64,000 bases of DNA from Peromyscus leucopus. Taxonomy: Eukaryota > Chordata > Mammalia > Rodentia > Cricetidae. Both the position numbers and the translations under genes were made by a program. The stretch covers positions 24,865,215 to 24,929,214 of the forward strand of contig NC_051075.1 of the NCBI RefSeq assembly GCF_004664715.2. Reading direction: 5' to 3'. A model generated the notes under the pieces. That model was not told the origin of the DNA and searched no databases. It was given only the letters and a program-made list of their open reading frames with translations. Below are positions 33,855-43,329 of the stretch, piece by piece (within the stretch, counting starts at the first letter, position 1; each line of letters starts with the position of its first letter).

Positions 33855-34541
33855 AATGTGCTATTTTCTTATATCTGTTGAGACTTACATTGTGTCCTAA
33901 TATGTGGTCAATTTCAGTTAAAGTTCCATGGACTGCTGAGAAGAAAGTATATTGTTTTGTGTTTGTGTGGAACGTTTTGTATATACCGGCTAAGTCCATT
34001 CGATTTATGACACTATTTTACTACAGCATTTCTCTGTTTAGTTTTTGACTGGTGAAAGAGGGGTGTTTATTGGGTGAGTGTTTTGTTATTTGCTGTTGCC
34101 CACTCTGGACCCCAGGCAAGTGTGGTGGCTGTGCAGTCCCTGGTAGAGGGTGCTTCTGCTGGTTAGTGGGTAGCACAAGGAAGGGGAACGGGGTAGGAGG
34201 ACAGGATGAGAGGGGCAGATACAAAGCTAGGGGACCTGGGTTTGCACCAGCAGTCTCCAGGGAATGGGGGTGGGGTGGGTCTCCCAAAGGCAGGCTGCCG
34301 TGGGACTAAGAAAGTCTGGAGAGACAGGAATGGAAGACCTCAAGGCTATTTTTCAATGATCCGTTTAAAATGCAAGCCGCACTATGCTAGCTCTGGAATA
34401 ATACAGATAGAAAAACAGTATGTACACAGCTGTAGTAATCCAAAGCGCCAGAGCTGGAATACTGGGAACTGTGAAAAGAGGAGAGAAGTCGGATTGAGGA
34501 GGGGCTGGAGCAAGTACACAAGATGCTAAGATCTGACAAAG

Positions 34542-34689
34542 TGGGGCTGGCCGCATGGCGTGGCGGGTAAACGCGCTTGCCACCAAGTCTCATGACCTTC
34601 AGCACCCAGGACCAGCATCCTGGGAGATGGGAGAACCAATTCGGCTCCCAGAAGTTGTCAGTCACACGCGCATGTGCTTATGCATGAGT

Positions 34690-34741
<52 letters not shown>

Positions 34742-34742
34742 C
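34542..34742 (+). repeat. B2-superfamily SINE with (CA)n tail
   Basis: 'ggcgggtaaacgcgcttgcc' head, 'gtcatgcttatgcatgag'-like tail and about 24 CA units (34691-34738). Confidence 0.8.
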
Positions 34743-35016
34743 AACATAAAAAAAAAAGATTGGCAAAGCCTAGAGGTAAGTAGTGTGTAATATAACATTT
34801 TGACCACCTTTTAGGTGTTTACATTTCTAGCTAATGTTATAATATTCAGTAAACCTGATTAGAAAATCTATATGCCCCTAAATCTATAGGAGAATCGGTA
34901 GAAGCAAAATGCCAAACATACTCGTCTACTGTGCAGAGTGAACGTAATCGGAAAGGGAGTGGAATCAAAATTATCTACACAAAACTAAAATGACAACGAA
35001 TCACTATAGGCAGATG

Positions 35017-35097
<81 letters not shown>
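35017..35097. repeat. (GT)n(GA)n microsatellite
   Basis: About 12 GT units followed by about 27 GA units. Confidence 0.95.
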
Positions 35098-35184
35098 CTA
35101 TTGTTTTTCTGCCTTACACATTAATTTGAGGCTGACTAGAATTGTGAAAATTTTAAATTTTCTTTTGTGTAATGTGTATGGTAT

Positions 35185-35680
35185 TATCTTAGGTTTTCTA
35201 TTGCTGTGATGAAACACCATGACTCAAAAGAAAGTTGGGGAAGAAAGGATTTATTTGGCCTAAACTTCCACATCACTGTTCATCACTGAAGGAAGTCAGG
35301 ACAGGAACTCAAGCAGGGCAGGAACCTGGAGGCAGGAGCTGATGCAGAGGCCATGGAGGGGAGCTGCTGACTGGCTTGTGTAACATCATTTTTAAAAGGT
35401 CTTATTAATTAAAAAAATGGAGCCAGATATTGGGGTAAACGCTGAAAGATCAGAGAAACAGAACAAGCCACAGCCAACCTCACCTCACCAACTCCTCTGC
35501 CGATTCTGTTTCCTCAGACTGAAAGTCTCTGAGTCCTCCCTGGTAGGAAACAGAACCACTAGCCCAGGGATGGAACCACCCACAATGGGCTGGGCCCTCC
35601 CTCATCAATAACTAATGAAGAAAATGAAGAAAATGTCCTACAGGCTTGCCTGCCTATAGCTGGATCTTATGGAGGCAGTT

Positions 35681-35733
<53 letters not shown>

Positions 35734-35795
35734 AGACTCCTTCCTTTCAGATCACTCTAGTTTGTGTGTCAGGTTGACATGAGACCAGCCAGGGC
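35185..35795 (-). repeat. Dispersed rodent LTR-like repeat, interrupted
   Basis: 'ttctattgctgtgatgaaac', 'aggaacctggaggcaggagc' and, after the break, 'cctacaggcttgcctgccta' and 'gtgtcaggttgacatgagac' are the same family as 51977-52642, reversed. About 35388-35530 ('ggagccagatattggggtaa...cagactgaaagtctctgag') looks like part of an ERVK-type LTR inserted into it. Confidence 0.6.
35681..35732. repeat. Poly(T) tract of about 50 nt
   Basis: An unbroken T run ending 'ttgagactcc'. It lies within the dispersed repeat and may be a slippage-expanded SINE tail. Confidence 0.9.
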
Positions 35796-36003
35796 AGGTA
35801 TGTATGTTCACATGTGTCGGCAGGTGTGTCAGGTTGACATGAGACCAGGCAGGGCAGGTATGTATGTTCACATGTGTCGGCAGGTGTGTCAGGTTGACAT
35901 GAGACCAGGCAGGGCAGGTATGTATGTTCACATGTGTCGGCAGGTGTGTCAGGTTGACATGAGACCAGGCAGGGCAGGTATGTATGTTCACATGTGTCGG
36001 CAG
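35761..36003. repeat. 60-bp minisatellite, four copies
   Basis: Four head-to-tail 60-bp units starting 'tgtgtcaggttgacatgaga' and ending 'cacatgtgtcggcaggtg'. Copies 2-4 are identical; copy 1 differs at one or two bases ('accagcc' for 'accaggc'). The unit straddles the junction of the LTR-like repeat and the following SINE. As 60 is a multiple of 3 with no stops, both strands give repeated 20-residue frames, which I regard as a by-product. Confidence 0.97.
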
Positions 36004-36190
36004 GTGCATATGGAGACCAGAGGCTGATGTTGAGCGCCCTCCTCAATTGTGCTCCTCTGTAGACTTTGAGGCAGGGTCTCTCTCTTGAACCCAGAGCTCA
36101 CTGGATTCAGCTGGTCTAGATAGCCCAGGATTCTGTTTCTGCTTCTTTAGCATTGGGTTTACAGGTAGGCAGGCCGCTGTGCCTGCCTGG
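36003..36190 (-). repeat. B4-type SINE
   Basis: 'atatggagaccagaggctga', 'cccagagctcactggattca' and 'cattgggtttacaggtaggc', reverse. Confidence 0.65.
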
Positions 36191-36414
36191 CTTTTCCTTG
36201 GATTATGGGCATCTGAGTCTTCAGGATTTCACAGCAAGTGCCTTCCCTGCTGATCAGTCTTCCCAGACTACGGCAAGAATTGTAGACTCTGAAACAAATT
36301 TAAAGATAAGATTAACTTCTTATTTTATAACTGACCAGAGAGACGATGTTTTGCCAAATTTATTCCTGGGCTACTAGAATTATAGAAGCAGGGCTTGAAT
36401 CCATGCTTCTTGCT

Positions 36415-36522
36415 CTCTAACTTCCTTTTGTTCGAGGCCGGCCTCAAACTTGTGGCAAATCTCTTGCCTCAGCCTCTGGAGTTGCCAGGATTGCAGGTGA
36501 AAGCCACCATATCTGGCTCCTT
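36415..36522 (-). repeat. B1-like SINE, old
   Basis: 'gttcgaggccggcctcaaac' and 'ccaggattgcaggtgaaagc'. Confidence 0.6.
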
Positions 36523-36614
36523 CTGCTTATCTCTGCAGAAGCAGAAAAGCCTCCACTTGAGGACCACTGTATGCCAAGAGAGTATATGCAAGCTCTGATG
36601 TCGCACTGTTTACT

Positions 36615-36800
36615 TCAAATCTGAGATCTGTTATTTATTGCCTCTATGACTTTGGTGAAGTAATCTAATTGCTCTGTGTCTCAGTTTCTTTGTCTGTAAA
36701 ATTAACTCTCAGATTTGTTATGGAGATTAAATGAGCTGACTTATTTAAAGCACAAAACCATATGAGGCATATGTAGTGCACTATTTAGCACACATTCTTC
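36615..36800 (+). repeat. MIR SINE (ancient mammalian)
   Basis: 'atgactttggtgaagtaatc', 'tgtctcagtttctttgtctg' and 'tggagattaaatgagctga' are the MIR core in order. MIR predates the rodent lineage. Confidence 0.85.
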
Positions 36801-36889
36801 TGGTTACTGCCATAACAAAGATTAACTGAAGTCAGTGACTTTTGCCCATGGCTGTTTTTATTTGATCTGCATTTAAGGAGCAGAACCCA

Positions 36890-37036
36890 GCCGGGCGGTG
36901 GTGGCGCGCGCCTTTAATCCCAGCACTCGGGAGGCAGAGCCAGGTGGATCTCTGTGAGTTCGAGGCCAGCCTAGTCTAGAAAGCGAGATCCAGGACAGGC
37001 ACCAAAGCTACACAGAGAAACCCTGTCTCAAAAAGA
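36890..37036 (+). repeat. Young B1 SINE with 10-bp TSD
   Basis: Near-consensus B1 flanked by AGCAGAACCC at 36879-36888 and 37037-37046. Confidence 0.95.
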
Positions 37037-37044
37037 AGCAGAAC

Positions 37045-37143
37045 CCCAGGCCAGGAGTGGTGTCTCATGCCATTAATCCCAGCTCTCAGGAAGATGACAC
37101 AATGCTATGAATTCAAGGCCAGCCAGCCTCTGTCTCAACAAAC
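37045..37143 (+). repeat. B1 SINE, old
   Basis: 'ggccaggagtggtgtctcat' to 'gcctctgtctcaacaaac'. The young B1 landed at its head. Confidence 0.75.
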
Positions 37144-37329
37144 ATGCTCCTAACAAAACAAAAACTTCATTGGAGAAGGTGTTTATATCTTGTCATTCCA
37201 TACAGAAATCTCAACTTCAGTTTCTCTTGAAAATCGGAAGGCCTGATACTACTGTTCGGCTAAAATTCTTACATCCTAACAACTGGTTGGTTGTAACATA
37301 GTAGCTTTCCTGTTTTCAAGTGCTTCGGC

Positions 37330-37537
37330 CTGTCTGCTGCTTGCCCTTGTGTTTTCTTTTCTTTTTTTTCTCCTTTTCTTTTTTTTTTTTTTTTGGTTTT
37401 TCGAGACAGGGTTTCTCTGTGTAGCTTTATGCCTTTCCTGGAACTCACTTGGTAGCCCAGGCTGGCCTCGAACTCACATAGATCCGCCTGGCTCTGCCTC
37501 CCGAGTGCTGGGATTAAAGGCGTGAGCCACCACCGCC
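37330..37537 (-). repeat. Young B1 SINE with TSD
   Basis: Reverse B1 from a long T tract to 'gagccaccaccgcc'. CTTGTGTTTTC occurs just before and just after it. Confidence 0.93.
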
Positions 37538-38105
37538 CTTGTGTTTTCATACTTGCCTAAAACAGCCCTGTTCTCAAGGAACTCGCAATCCTATCGTTGA
37601 CTCACACTGGCTGAATATAGCCTGGGGGGGGGGGGAGGGAGACAGTGTCGCCAAGTACGGTGCATAGCAGTAGCCCGGCGAACACAAGGGCATCTGAAAT
37701 GGTGGAGATGGTGGTGGTGGTGTGAGTTGTCAACCCAGAGGCTTTGAAAAACAAAAGGAAAGGGAGAGGCTTGCAGAGAGAATTCAGTGAGTAAAGAAAT
37801 GGAAGGGGAACCAGCCTGTGTCCTTAGCAACCATAAAGAGAGCCTTTCGGTAGATTTTTATCTAGGAAAGATAGACACAAAATAATAGAAGTCTCTAATT
37901 TGGATTTTACCGTGCAGGAAATGGACAGCTCTTGAAATGTTTCCTGTCATTAAATTACAAATCTAACTTTCAATGTAGTTGTGTCTGGATGTTGTTATCA
38001 CATCCTCGTTCTTGAGAAAGAAATGCTGTGTGAATGCCTTGTTTTTTATGAAAAAAATATTTTGAAACATTCATTTTATATTTATTAATTTTATATGTCT
38101 TAGTG

Positions 38106-38650
38106 TGCATTTGTGGTTTTTTTTCTTTTTTCTTTTTTTCCTTTGGGGGCCTGCCACCTAGTTCCCAAATAAACACATGGAGACTTATTCTTACTTATGA
38201 ATGCCTGGCCTTAGCTTGACTTGTTTCTAGCCAGCTTTTCTAACTTAAATTATCCCGTTTCTCTTTAACTATGTTTTGCCTTTGGGCTTTTTACCTTTCT
38301 TTATTCTATATATCTTTCTTTCCTTCTTACTCCGTGGCTGGCTGGGTGGCTGGCCTCTGGCATCCTCCTCTCCTCTTCTTGCTCCTCGACACTCCTGTTC
38401 TTCTCTAGCCTAGATTTCTGCTCCTTATTTGTTCTCTCTGCCTGCCAGCCCCTCCTGTCCTTTCTCTTGCCTAGCTATTTGGCCATTCAGCTCTTTATTA
38501 GACCAATTGGGTTTTAGGCAGGCAAAATAACACAGCTTTATAGAGTTAAACAAATGCAACATAAAAGAATGCAACACATATTTGCATCATTAAACAAATA
38601 ATCCACAGCATAAATGAATGTAACACATCTTAAACTAATACCCCACAACA
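38106..38650 (-). mobile_element. Solo ERVK-type LTR, minus orientation
   Basis: 545 bp; on the minus strand it starts TGTTGTGGGGTATTAGTTTA and ends in a T/A-rich stretch with CA. TTAGTG is duplicated at 38100-38105 and 38651-38656. 'ctaataaagagctgaatgg' (minus strand) gives an AATAAA-type signal. It lies in a SINE. Confidence 0.9.
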
Positions 38651-38762
38651 TTAGTGTTTTGCCTGCATGTATGTATGTGAACCATGTGCATGCATGGTGC
38701 CTAGAGAGGTCAGAAGAAGGAATAGGCCCCTTTGAAACTGGAGTTATGGATGGTTGTGAACC

Positions 38763-38780
38763 TGGTGCCCAACGTCATCC
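38763..38780 (+). other. Primer-binding site of the mys-like element
   Basis: TGGTGCCCAACGT matches 12 of 13 bases of a lysine-tRNA complementary PBS. It directly abuts the target duplication TGAACC. Confidence 0.75.
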
Positions 38781-40001
38781 ACATAAAGCCTGAGAAAGCT
38801 TTAAAAAAAAGTTCTAAATGCACAGAAACAGAGATAAACATAAGCTTCCTAGTCGCACAGTCTCATGCCAGCTGCAGCGCTGAGATACATCTCCCAACAG
38901 TTACCTGTAAGAAAGAGCCAGCTGCCAGCTGCCACGAGCTAAGTGGCATGGCAGGTTCCTGCAGACTCTCTCAGGGCCAGGACAGAGAGGCTTCTCCCAG
39001 CCGCTGCCTGCGGGCTTAGGCTATACACACTGCATGACGGGTTGGGGGTTTTTGCTCATGCAGACAGAAAAGATTACAGATATGTAGTAAAGACAGAGTC
39101 AGACAGAAAAAAACCTCTAAATGGGTTACAGTGTGTTTAAAAACATACAAAGGCTTGGGAGAGAAAAGAAAAAGGGTAGAGATAGTGCTTAAAAAAGGAC
39201 TAGAGACATAAAAATTATAATAAGCCACATAAAGATGGGAAATAGAGAGCGTCTGGATCCTGTATGTTATTGTGTTGTCTTTGAATTTTTTTGGCTGCTA
39301 CCAGCCACTGGATTATAAAAACTGCTAGATTCAACCAGCCTATATATTTTAAAAATATCTTGACTTCAAAATTTAAGTAAAAAATGTATTGCTTTGGGGG
39401 ACAGGTTATGCTTTATTTCCACAGGAAATGAGAGGCTATGGATTCATTCTGAGTTAAGGAAAACCAGTTTTGATTGAGGAAGACCTCTTGAAATCCTGAC
39501 TACAGACAGACATGAAAAAAAGAAACCTAGAAGAACTACAGGACACCTGATGTATATTTTACCTGCTCAAACACATAACAAAAAAGTCATCTTTGCCTGA
39601 CTTGTGTACAATGCACAGTCTATATTTGGATTAATGCAGATATGTATGTTACTTTTTAAAAGTTTATGTATTTTTAGAGCAAGAGGACCAGACATCAATA
39701 AAAATGGACCAGGTGATCCAACATCCAAAACAACTTCAAGGCTGCTGACTGACATGATCCAGCCTCACAGAATACTCCATTTAGAATTAACAATTATCCA
39801 GTTTTCTCAAGGTTCCCAAAAAGATGTCAGCTCCCTCAAACAACAGGAAGTAGTCTAGAGAACCATGCCCACATTCCCAAAAAGTTGATTATGGATGTTT
39901 GTTATCACTTAAGGGGGGTTGGTTATAAGTTATTATTGGTAATGGTCAGGAAACAGCTGAACAAAGGAGATTAGATTCAAAGATCTCTTTCTAAAAAAAA
40001 A

Positions 40002-40064
<63 letters not shown>
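40002..40064. repeat. (GT)n microsatellite
   Basis: About 31 GT units between an A-run and a B1. Confidence 0.95.
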
Positions 40065-40066
<2 letters not shown>

Positions 40067-40067
<1 letters not shown>

Positions 40068-40206
40068 CCGAGTGGTGGCGCATGCCTTTACTCCCAGCAC
40101 TCTGGAGGCAGAGGCAGGTGGATCTCTGTGAGTTCAAGGCCAGCCTGGTCTACAGAGTAAGTTCCAGGACAGTCAAAGCTACACCAAGAAACCCTGTCTT
40201 CCAAAA
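40067..40206 (+). repeat. B1 SINE inside the mys-like element
   Basis: 'gccgagtggtggcgcatgcc' to 'aagaaaccctgtcttcc'. Confidence 0.9.
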
Positions 40207-40583
40207 AAGGAGGTGGGTGGGATATGATATGATATAGAAATGATAACATAAAAGGGTTGAATCTACTTTTAAACAAAAAATTACTAGTCTTAAATATTTT
40301 ACATTGGTATGGATTTTTGTATATTGATACAAATTTGAGGTTACTTTTGCTATACAGTATATGTTTCTATTCTTGTTTAAGATATTTTTGTATATTGATA
40401 CAAATTTAAGGTTATTCTTGTTAGAACCTACTGTACCTATGTTTCTACTCTCGTTTGGAGTATTGTGCTTATGCAGCTCATTTAAAAATGTAATGTAGTT
40501 AAGCCATACAGATTAATAGTCATCTATAATAGTTAAATTTATAGTCATGTTAGGTATGTTTTCAAGGTCATACACAGATATAT

Positions 40584-40613
40584 TTAGATAGATAGATAGA
40601 TAGATAGATAGAT
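40584..40613. repeat. (GATA)n microsatellite
   Basis: About 7 GATA units within the internal region of the element. Confidence 0.9.
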
Positions 40614-40803
40614 GGTCTTTAAACACTTCAAAGATCTACAGAACAGGACATTTAATATGTTTAATAACCTAAGGCTTTTCATGACAGCGAGACACATCTG
40701 TTCCTGGCAACACCAATCTACTTCAGAGAAGATGATGGACACTGAAGAAATTCCATATAGAGTTTGTTTTCTTTATGGCCATGTGGGCAAAGAAATTTTC
40801 CTG

Positions 40804-40942
40804 CTGGGCGGTAGTGGCACACGCCTTTAATCCCAGCACTCAGGAGGCAGAGTCAGGTGGGTCTCTATGAATTCAAGGCCAGCCTGGGCTACCAAGTGAG
40901 TTCCAGGAAAGGCGCAAAGCTACACAGAGAAACCCTATCTTG

Positions 40943-40975
<33 letters not shown>

Positions 40976-40982
40976 GAAAATT
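40804..40982 (+). repeat. Young B1 SINE inside the mys-like element
   Basis: 'gctgggcggtagtggcacac' to 'aaccctatcttg', followed by an (AAAAG)n tail. AAATTTTCC / AAAATTTCC flank it. Confidence 0.92.
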
Positions 40983-41601
40983 TCCTTGCCTCAATTGCTG
41001 ACATTTTACTGTCCAAACTAGACTAGCAGGATGCAAGAAAGGTGACTGCCAAACTTTGCCAAGACAAGGTAGGACAGTCCTTCAAAATTCCCTGCTTCAC
41101 AGGAATGTCTGTCAGATATTCTACACTTGTAGGGCAAAGATGGATGCCCCAACATTATAGAGGAACCTTGGGTGACTGTCCAGGCAGCTAAATGTTTCTG
41201 TCATTTCTTAGTTTTGGTATTTGTTTGCTCTGCAATTCCTGTTTACTCAGGTAATATTATATCATTCTCGGGTCGCTGATGGAATTGAAGACTAGATAGT
41301 TATAGTTTTCCTTGTTACCAAATTTAGAAAAGAGACTCACAAAAGAGGTTTAAAGTGTATAAGGTTGAGAGACATTAAAGGATAGTTTTGGGTTGGTAAT
41401 ATGAGTTAGGACAGAAAGTGAATTAGGTACAACACTTGGACTTACCAAAAAAGAATAGATAATAGAGTATTTTCTCTAATTTTGCCAAACACAAGTGGAT
41501 ATGGTAACTGTAATTCTTACTTGATAACTGTTTTTGTTGTATATAATTTTACTATGTTAAAGTTAAAACTTTCCTTCTTCATTTAGACAAAAAGGGAGAA
41601 A

Positions 41602-42071
41602 TGCTGTGGAATATTCACTGTGTGAATATATGTCATCATGACTGGTTTAATAAAGAAGCTAACTGGCCAATAGCTGAACAGACTAAAATTAGGTAGGAAA
41701 GCCAGATTAGGAGAATGGTGGGAGATGAAGGGCAGAGTCTGGAGTTGCCAGCCAGATACAGAGGGAGCAGGAGATGAAAATGCCATGGTAATAAAGGTAC
41801 GGCCACATGGCAGAGTATAAATATGGAATATGGGTTAACTTAAAATGTAAGAGCTAGGGGTTGGGGATTTAGCTCAGAGGTAGAGCGCTTGCCCAGCAAG
41901 TGCAAGGCCCTGGGTTTGGTCCTCAGCTCTGACGGGAAAAATAAAAGAAAAAAAATGTAAGAGCTAGTTAGTAATAAGCCTGAGCTATTGGCCAAGCATT
42001 TATAATTGATACTAAGGCTCAGTGTGATTATTATGAAGTGGCTGCTGGGACACAGAGAAACTCCACCTACA
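41602..42071 (+). mobile_element. 3' LTR of the mys-like element (with ID insertion)
   Basis: About 360 bp without the ID. It shows 'tttaataaagaagctaactg' near the 5' end and 'gtataaatatggaatatggg', a TATA-like box at about 41814, and ends CCACCTACA. Confidence 0.85.
41858..41951 (+). repeat. ID SINE with perfect 16-bp TSD
   Basis: 'gggttggggatttagctcag', 'gtagagcgcttgcccagc' and 'ccctgggtttggtcctcagc' form a full ID element (BC1-related). AAAATGTAAGAGCTAG is duplicated at 41842-41857 and 41952-41967. It lies inside the LTR, so it is younger than the provirus. Confidence 0.96.
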
Positions 42072-42174
42072 TGAACCATTATGTGGGTTCTAGGACCTGA
42101 ACTCAGGTCCTCCGCAAGAACAAGTGTTCTGAACACCTGAGCCATCTCTACAGCCCCTGAAAAGACCTTTTAAA

Positions 42175-42475
42175 ATAAGACTTATTTTTTTTCTCATTTT
42201 TATCTTAATGTATGAGTCTGTGTGTGGGTATGTGCATGTGAGGCTTGATGTGGGTATGGGGAACCAGACTCTGATCCTCCAGGAGAGCAGAACATGCTCT
42301 TAAATGCCGAGCTACCCCTGTAGCTCATTCTACAAAATATCTTTCAATAGTAAATTGCTCTTATCTTTATGAGTGGTAAAATACAATTTTTCCCTTTTTT
42401 TTTTCAGGGTCTTAGGGGAGACAATGCTGGCTTCAAACTCCGTAGCTGAGGACGATTCGGCACTTGTGATCACCC
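42175..42475 (-). repeat. B2/B3-type SINE (42175-42328) and degraded B1 (42391-42475)
   Basis: 'gaaccagactctgatcctcc' and 'ctcttaaatgccgagctacc' for the first; 'tcagggtcttaggggagaca' for the second. Confidence 0.6.
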
Positions 42476-43221
42476 TCCATTTCCCATGTGAAAATCACTG
42501 GCCTGTCCCACCTCTCCCACCTTAAAATATAGTTTTAAGATTTGCCTGGAAATCATTTTTCTTGTTTACAAAATGGATATAATACTGACTCCCACCTCGG
42601 GGCTATTGAACTGGAAATTCAACTCCTCTACCGCGCAATAAGCTTGTTACTTTACCAAGACAACTTGATGTAGAATGAAAGTGGTCAGCTGTTGCGAGTT
42701 ACAACAATCACAGTACTTACTGCGTCCTATTAGTCTGTGTATCCTGTTTTTGAAAAAAAAAAAAAATGAAGTCTCTTTAAGTCAAACATGTATTTTTCAT
42801 TGGTGCCTGAAATTAAACCAACTGGTAGCACCTTCCATTAAAAAAAAAAAAAAAATGCAAAAACGCTAGACTGAAATACCAAGATAAAACTTCCTTCCCC
42901 TCTGTATTTTTGGCTGTAAAAATGTCAAGATTAAAATTTCTTTGTGAAAATTAAAAAGCACAAGATTTTTCTTATACATACAATTCAATTTAATAGTTTA
43001 TTCGCGGCAATAAATGTACTACTAAGAAAGAAGAGACGATTCTGCCCCTCTCTAGGCTCAAAGAGTAAGGAAAGACCCTTTCAGGCAAAGGACCTTTTCA
43101 CATTTTGCGTAGCTAGGGAGATCAGATAACGACTTGGCGGGAAAAGGATAAATACTGACCAAATCAGCACAATCTGTTTCTGTTTAGTTTATAAACTGCG
43201 TCCCAGCATGTCAGCTTTCCT

Positions 43222-43329
43222 GCCTTGTGGGACTTGAAGTCCGAAGTTAGGAACGATGCAGGCAGCTGGACCTTAGAAACCCATAGCCCCTGAAGCTCCG
43301 AGGCCTAAGGACTACAACTCCCGACATAC
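43222..43329. promoter_or_regulatory. Pair of ZNF143 (SBS)-type motifs, opposite orientation
   Basis: On the plus strand 43311-43329 reads ACTACAACTCCCGACATAC, close to the vertebrate ZNF143/STAF motif ACTACAATTCCCAGCATGC. Sequence 43222-43240 (gccttgtgggacttgaagt) is a weaker match to the reverse complement. The two lie about 90 bp apart just upstream of the BRMS1L CCAAT boxes. The role is inferred from motif similarity only. Confidence 0.55.

Larger units (their letters stand above)
31995..34020 (-). mobile_element. Old L1 ORF2 (endonuclease to RT), reverse, broken
   Basis: On the minus strand: an endonuclease C-terminal motif (YTFFSAVHGTLTEIDHILGH, near 33860-33990), then CILSDRPGLKLDIN, a region with LWDTMTTVLRGKF (about 33360-33420), and an RT-domain motif [20 protein letters not shown] (about 32220-32290). 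Stops and frameshifts throughout show it is dead. A B1 with a pentanucleotide tail cuts it at 33598-33855. The order is right for one L1, but ORF2 sequence between RT and C-terminus is missing. Confidence 0.88.
38763..42071 (+). mobile_element. Mys-like LTR retrotransposon with only one LTR, starting at the PBS
   Basis: The element starts TGGTGCCCAACGT at 38763, a near match to the lysine-tRNA type primer-binding site (TGGCGCCCAACGT). It runs about 2.8 kb through non-coding internal DNA to a purine tract ACAAAAAGGGAGAAA (41587-41601) and a 3' LTR at 41602-42071 (TGCTGTGGAATA...CCACCTACA). TGAACC is duplicated exactly at both ends (38757-38762, 42072-42077), and the host SINE reads on without loss. 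There is no 5' LTR. Later insertions inside it are two B1s, an ID and microsatellites. The internal part has no retroviral open frame. Size and LTR length resemble the mys family described in Peromyscus, as far as I recall. Confidence 0.85.
38060..42160 (-). repeat. B2/B3-type SINE in three pieces
   Basis: Pieces 38060-38105, 38651-38762 and 42072-42160 join to one reverse SINE: '..tttgcctgcatgtatgtatg', 'actggagttatggatggttgtgaacc', 'attatgtgggttctaggac', 'gagccatctctacagccc'. The two gaps are exactly a solo LTR and a mys-like element, each with a 6-bp duplication. Confidence 0.92.
13100..43200. other. Intergenic region between RALGAPA1 and BRMS1L
   Basis: A 30-kb divergent intergenic region. 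No exon of a known gene was recognised. Segments that look single-copy include 13175-13830, 14860-15080, 16040-16690, 18000-18090, 22510-22735, 24870-25155, 28360-28900, 34020-34540, 37540-38060 and 42480-43200. The rest is covered by the repeats listed. Confidence 0.7.

Noticed and set aside
35761..36003. CRISPR-like array.
   Set aside because: The units abut with no variable spacers, and the context is a mammalian genome; it is a minisatellite.
35747..36046. Repeat protein of about 99 residues (20-residue units) on the minus strand.
   Set aside because: It is a translation of the 60-bp minisatellite. The plus strand is equally open, and the flanks are a SINE and an LTR-like repeat.
39604..39858. 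84-residue frame inside the mys-like element as a gag or pol remnant.
   Set aside because: No zinc knuckle, protease, RT or integrase motif is visible; the internal region appears non-coding.
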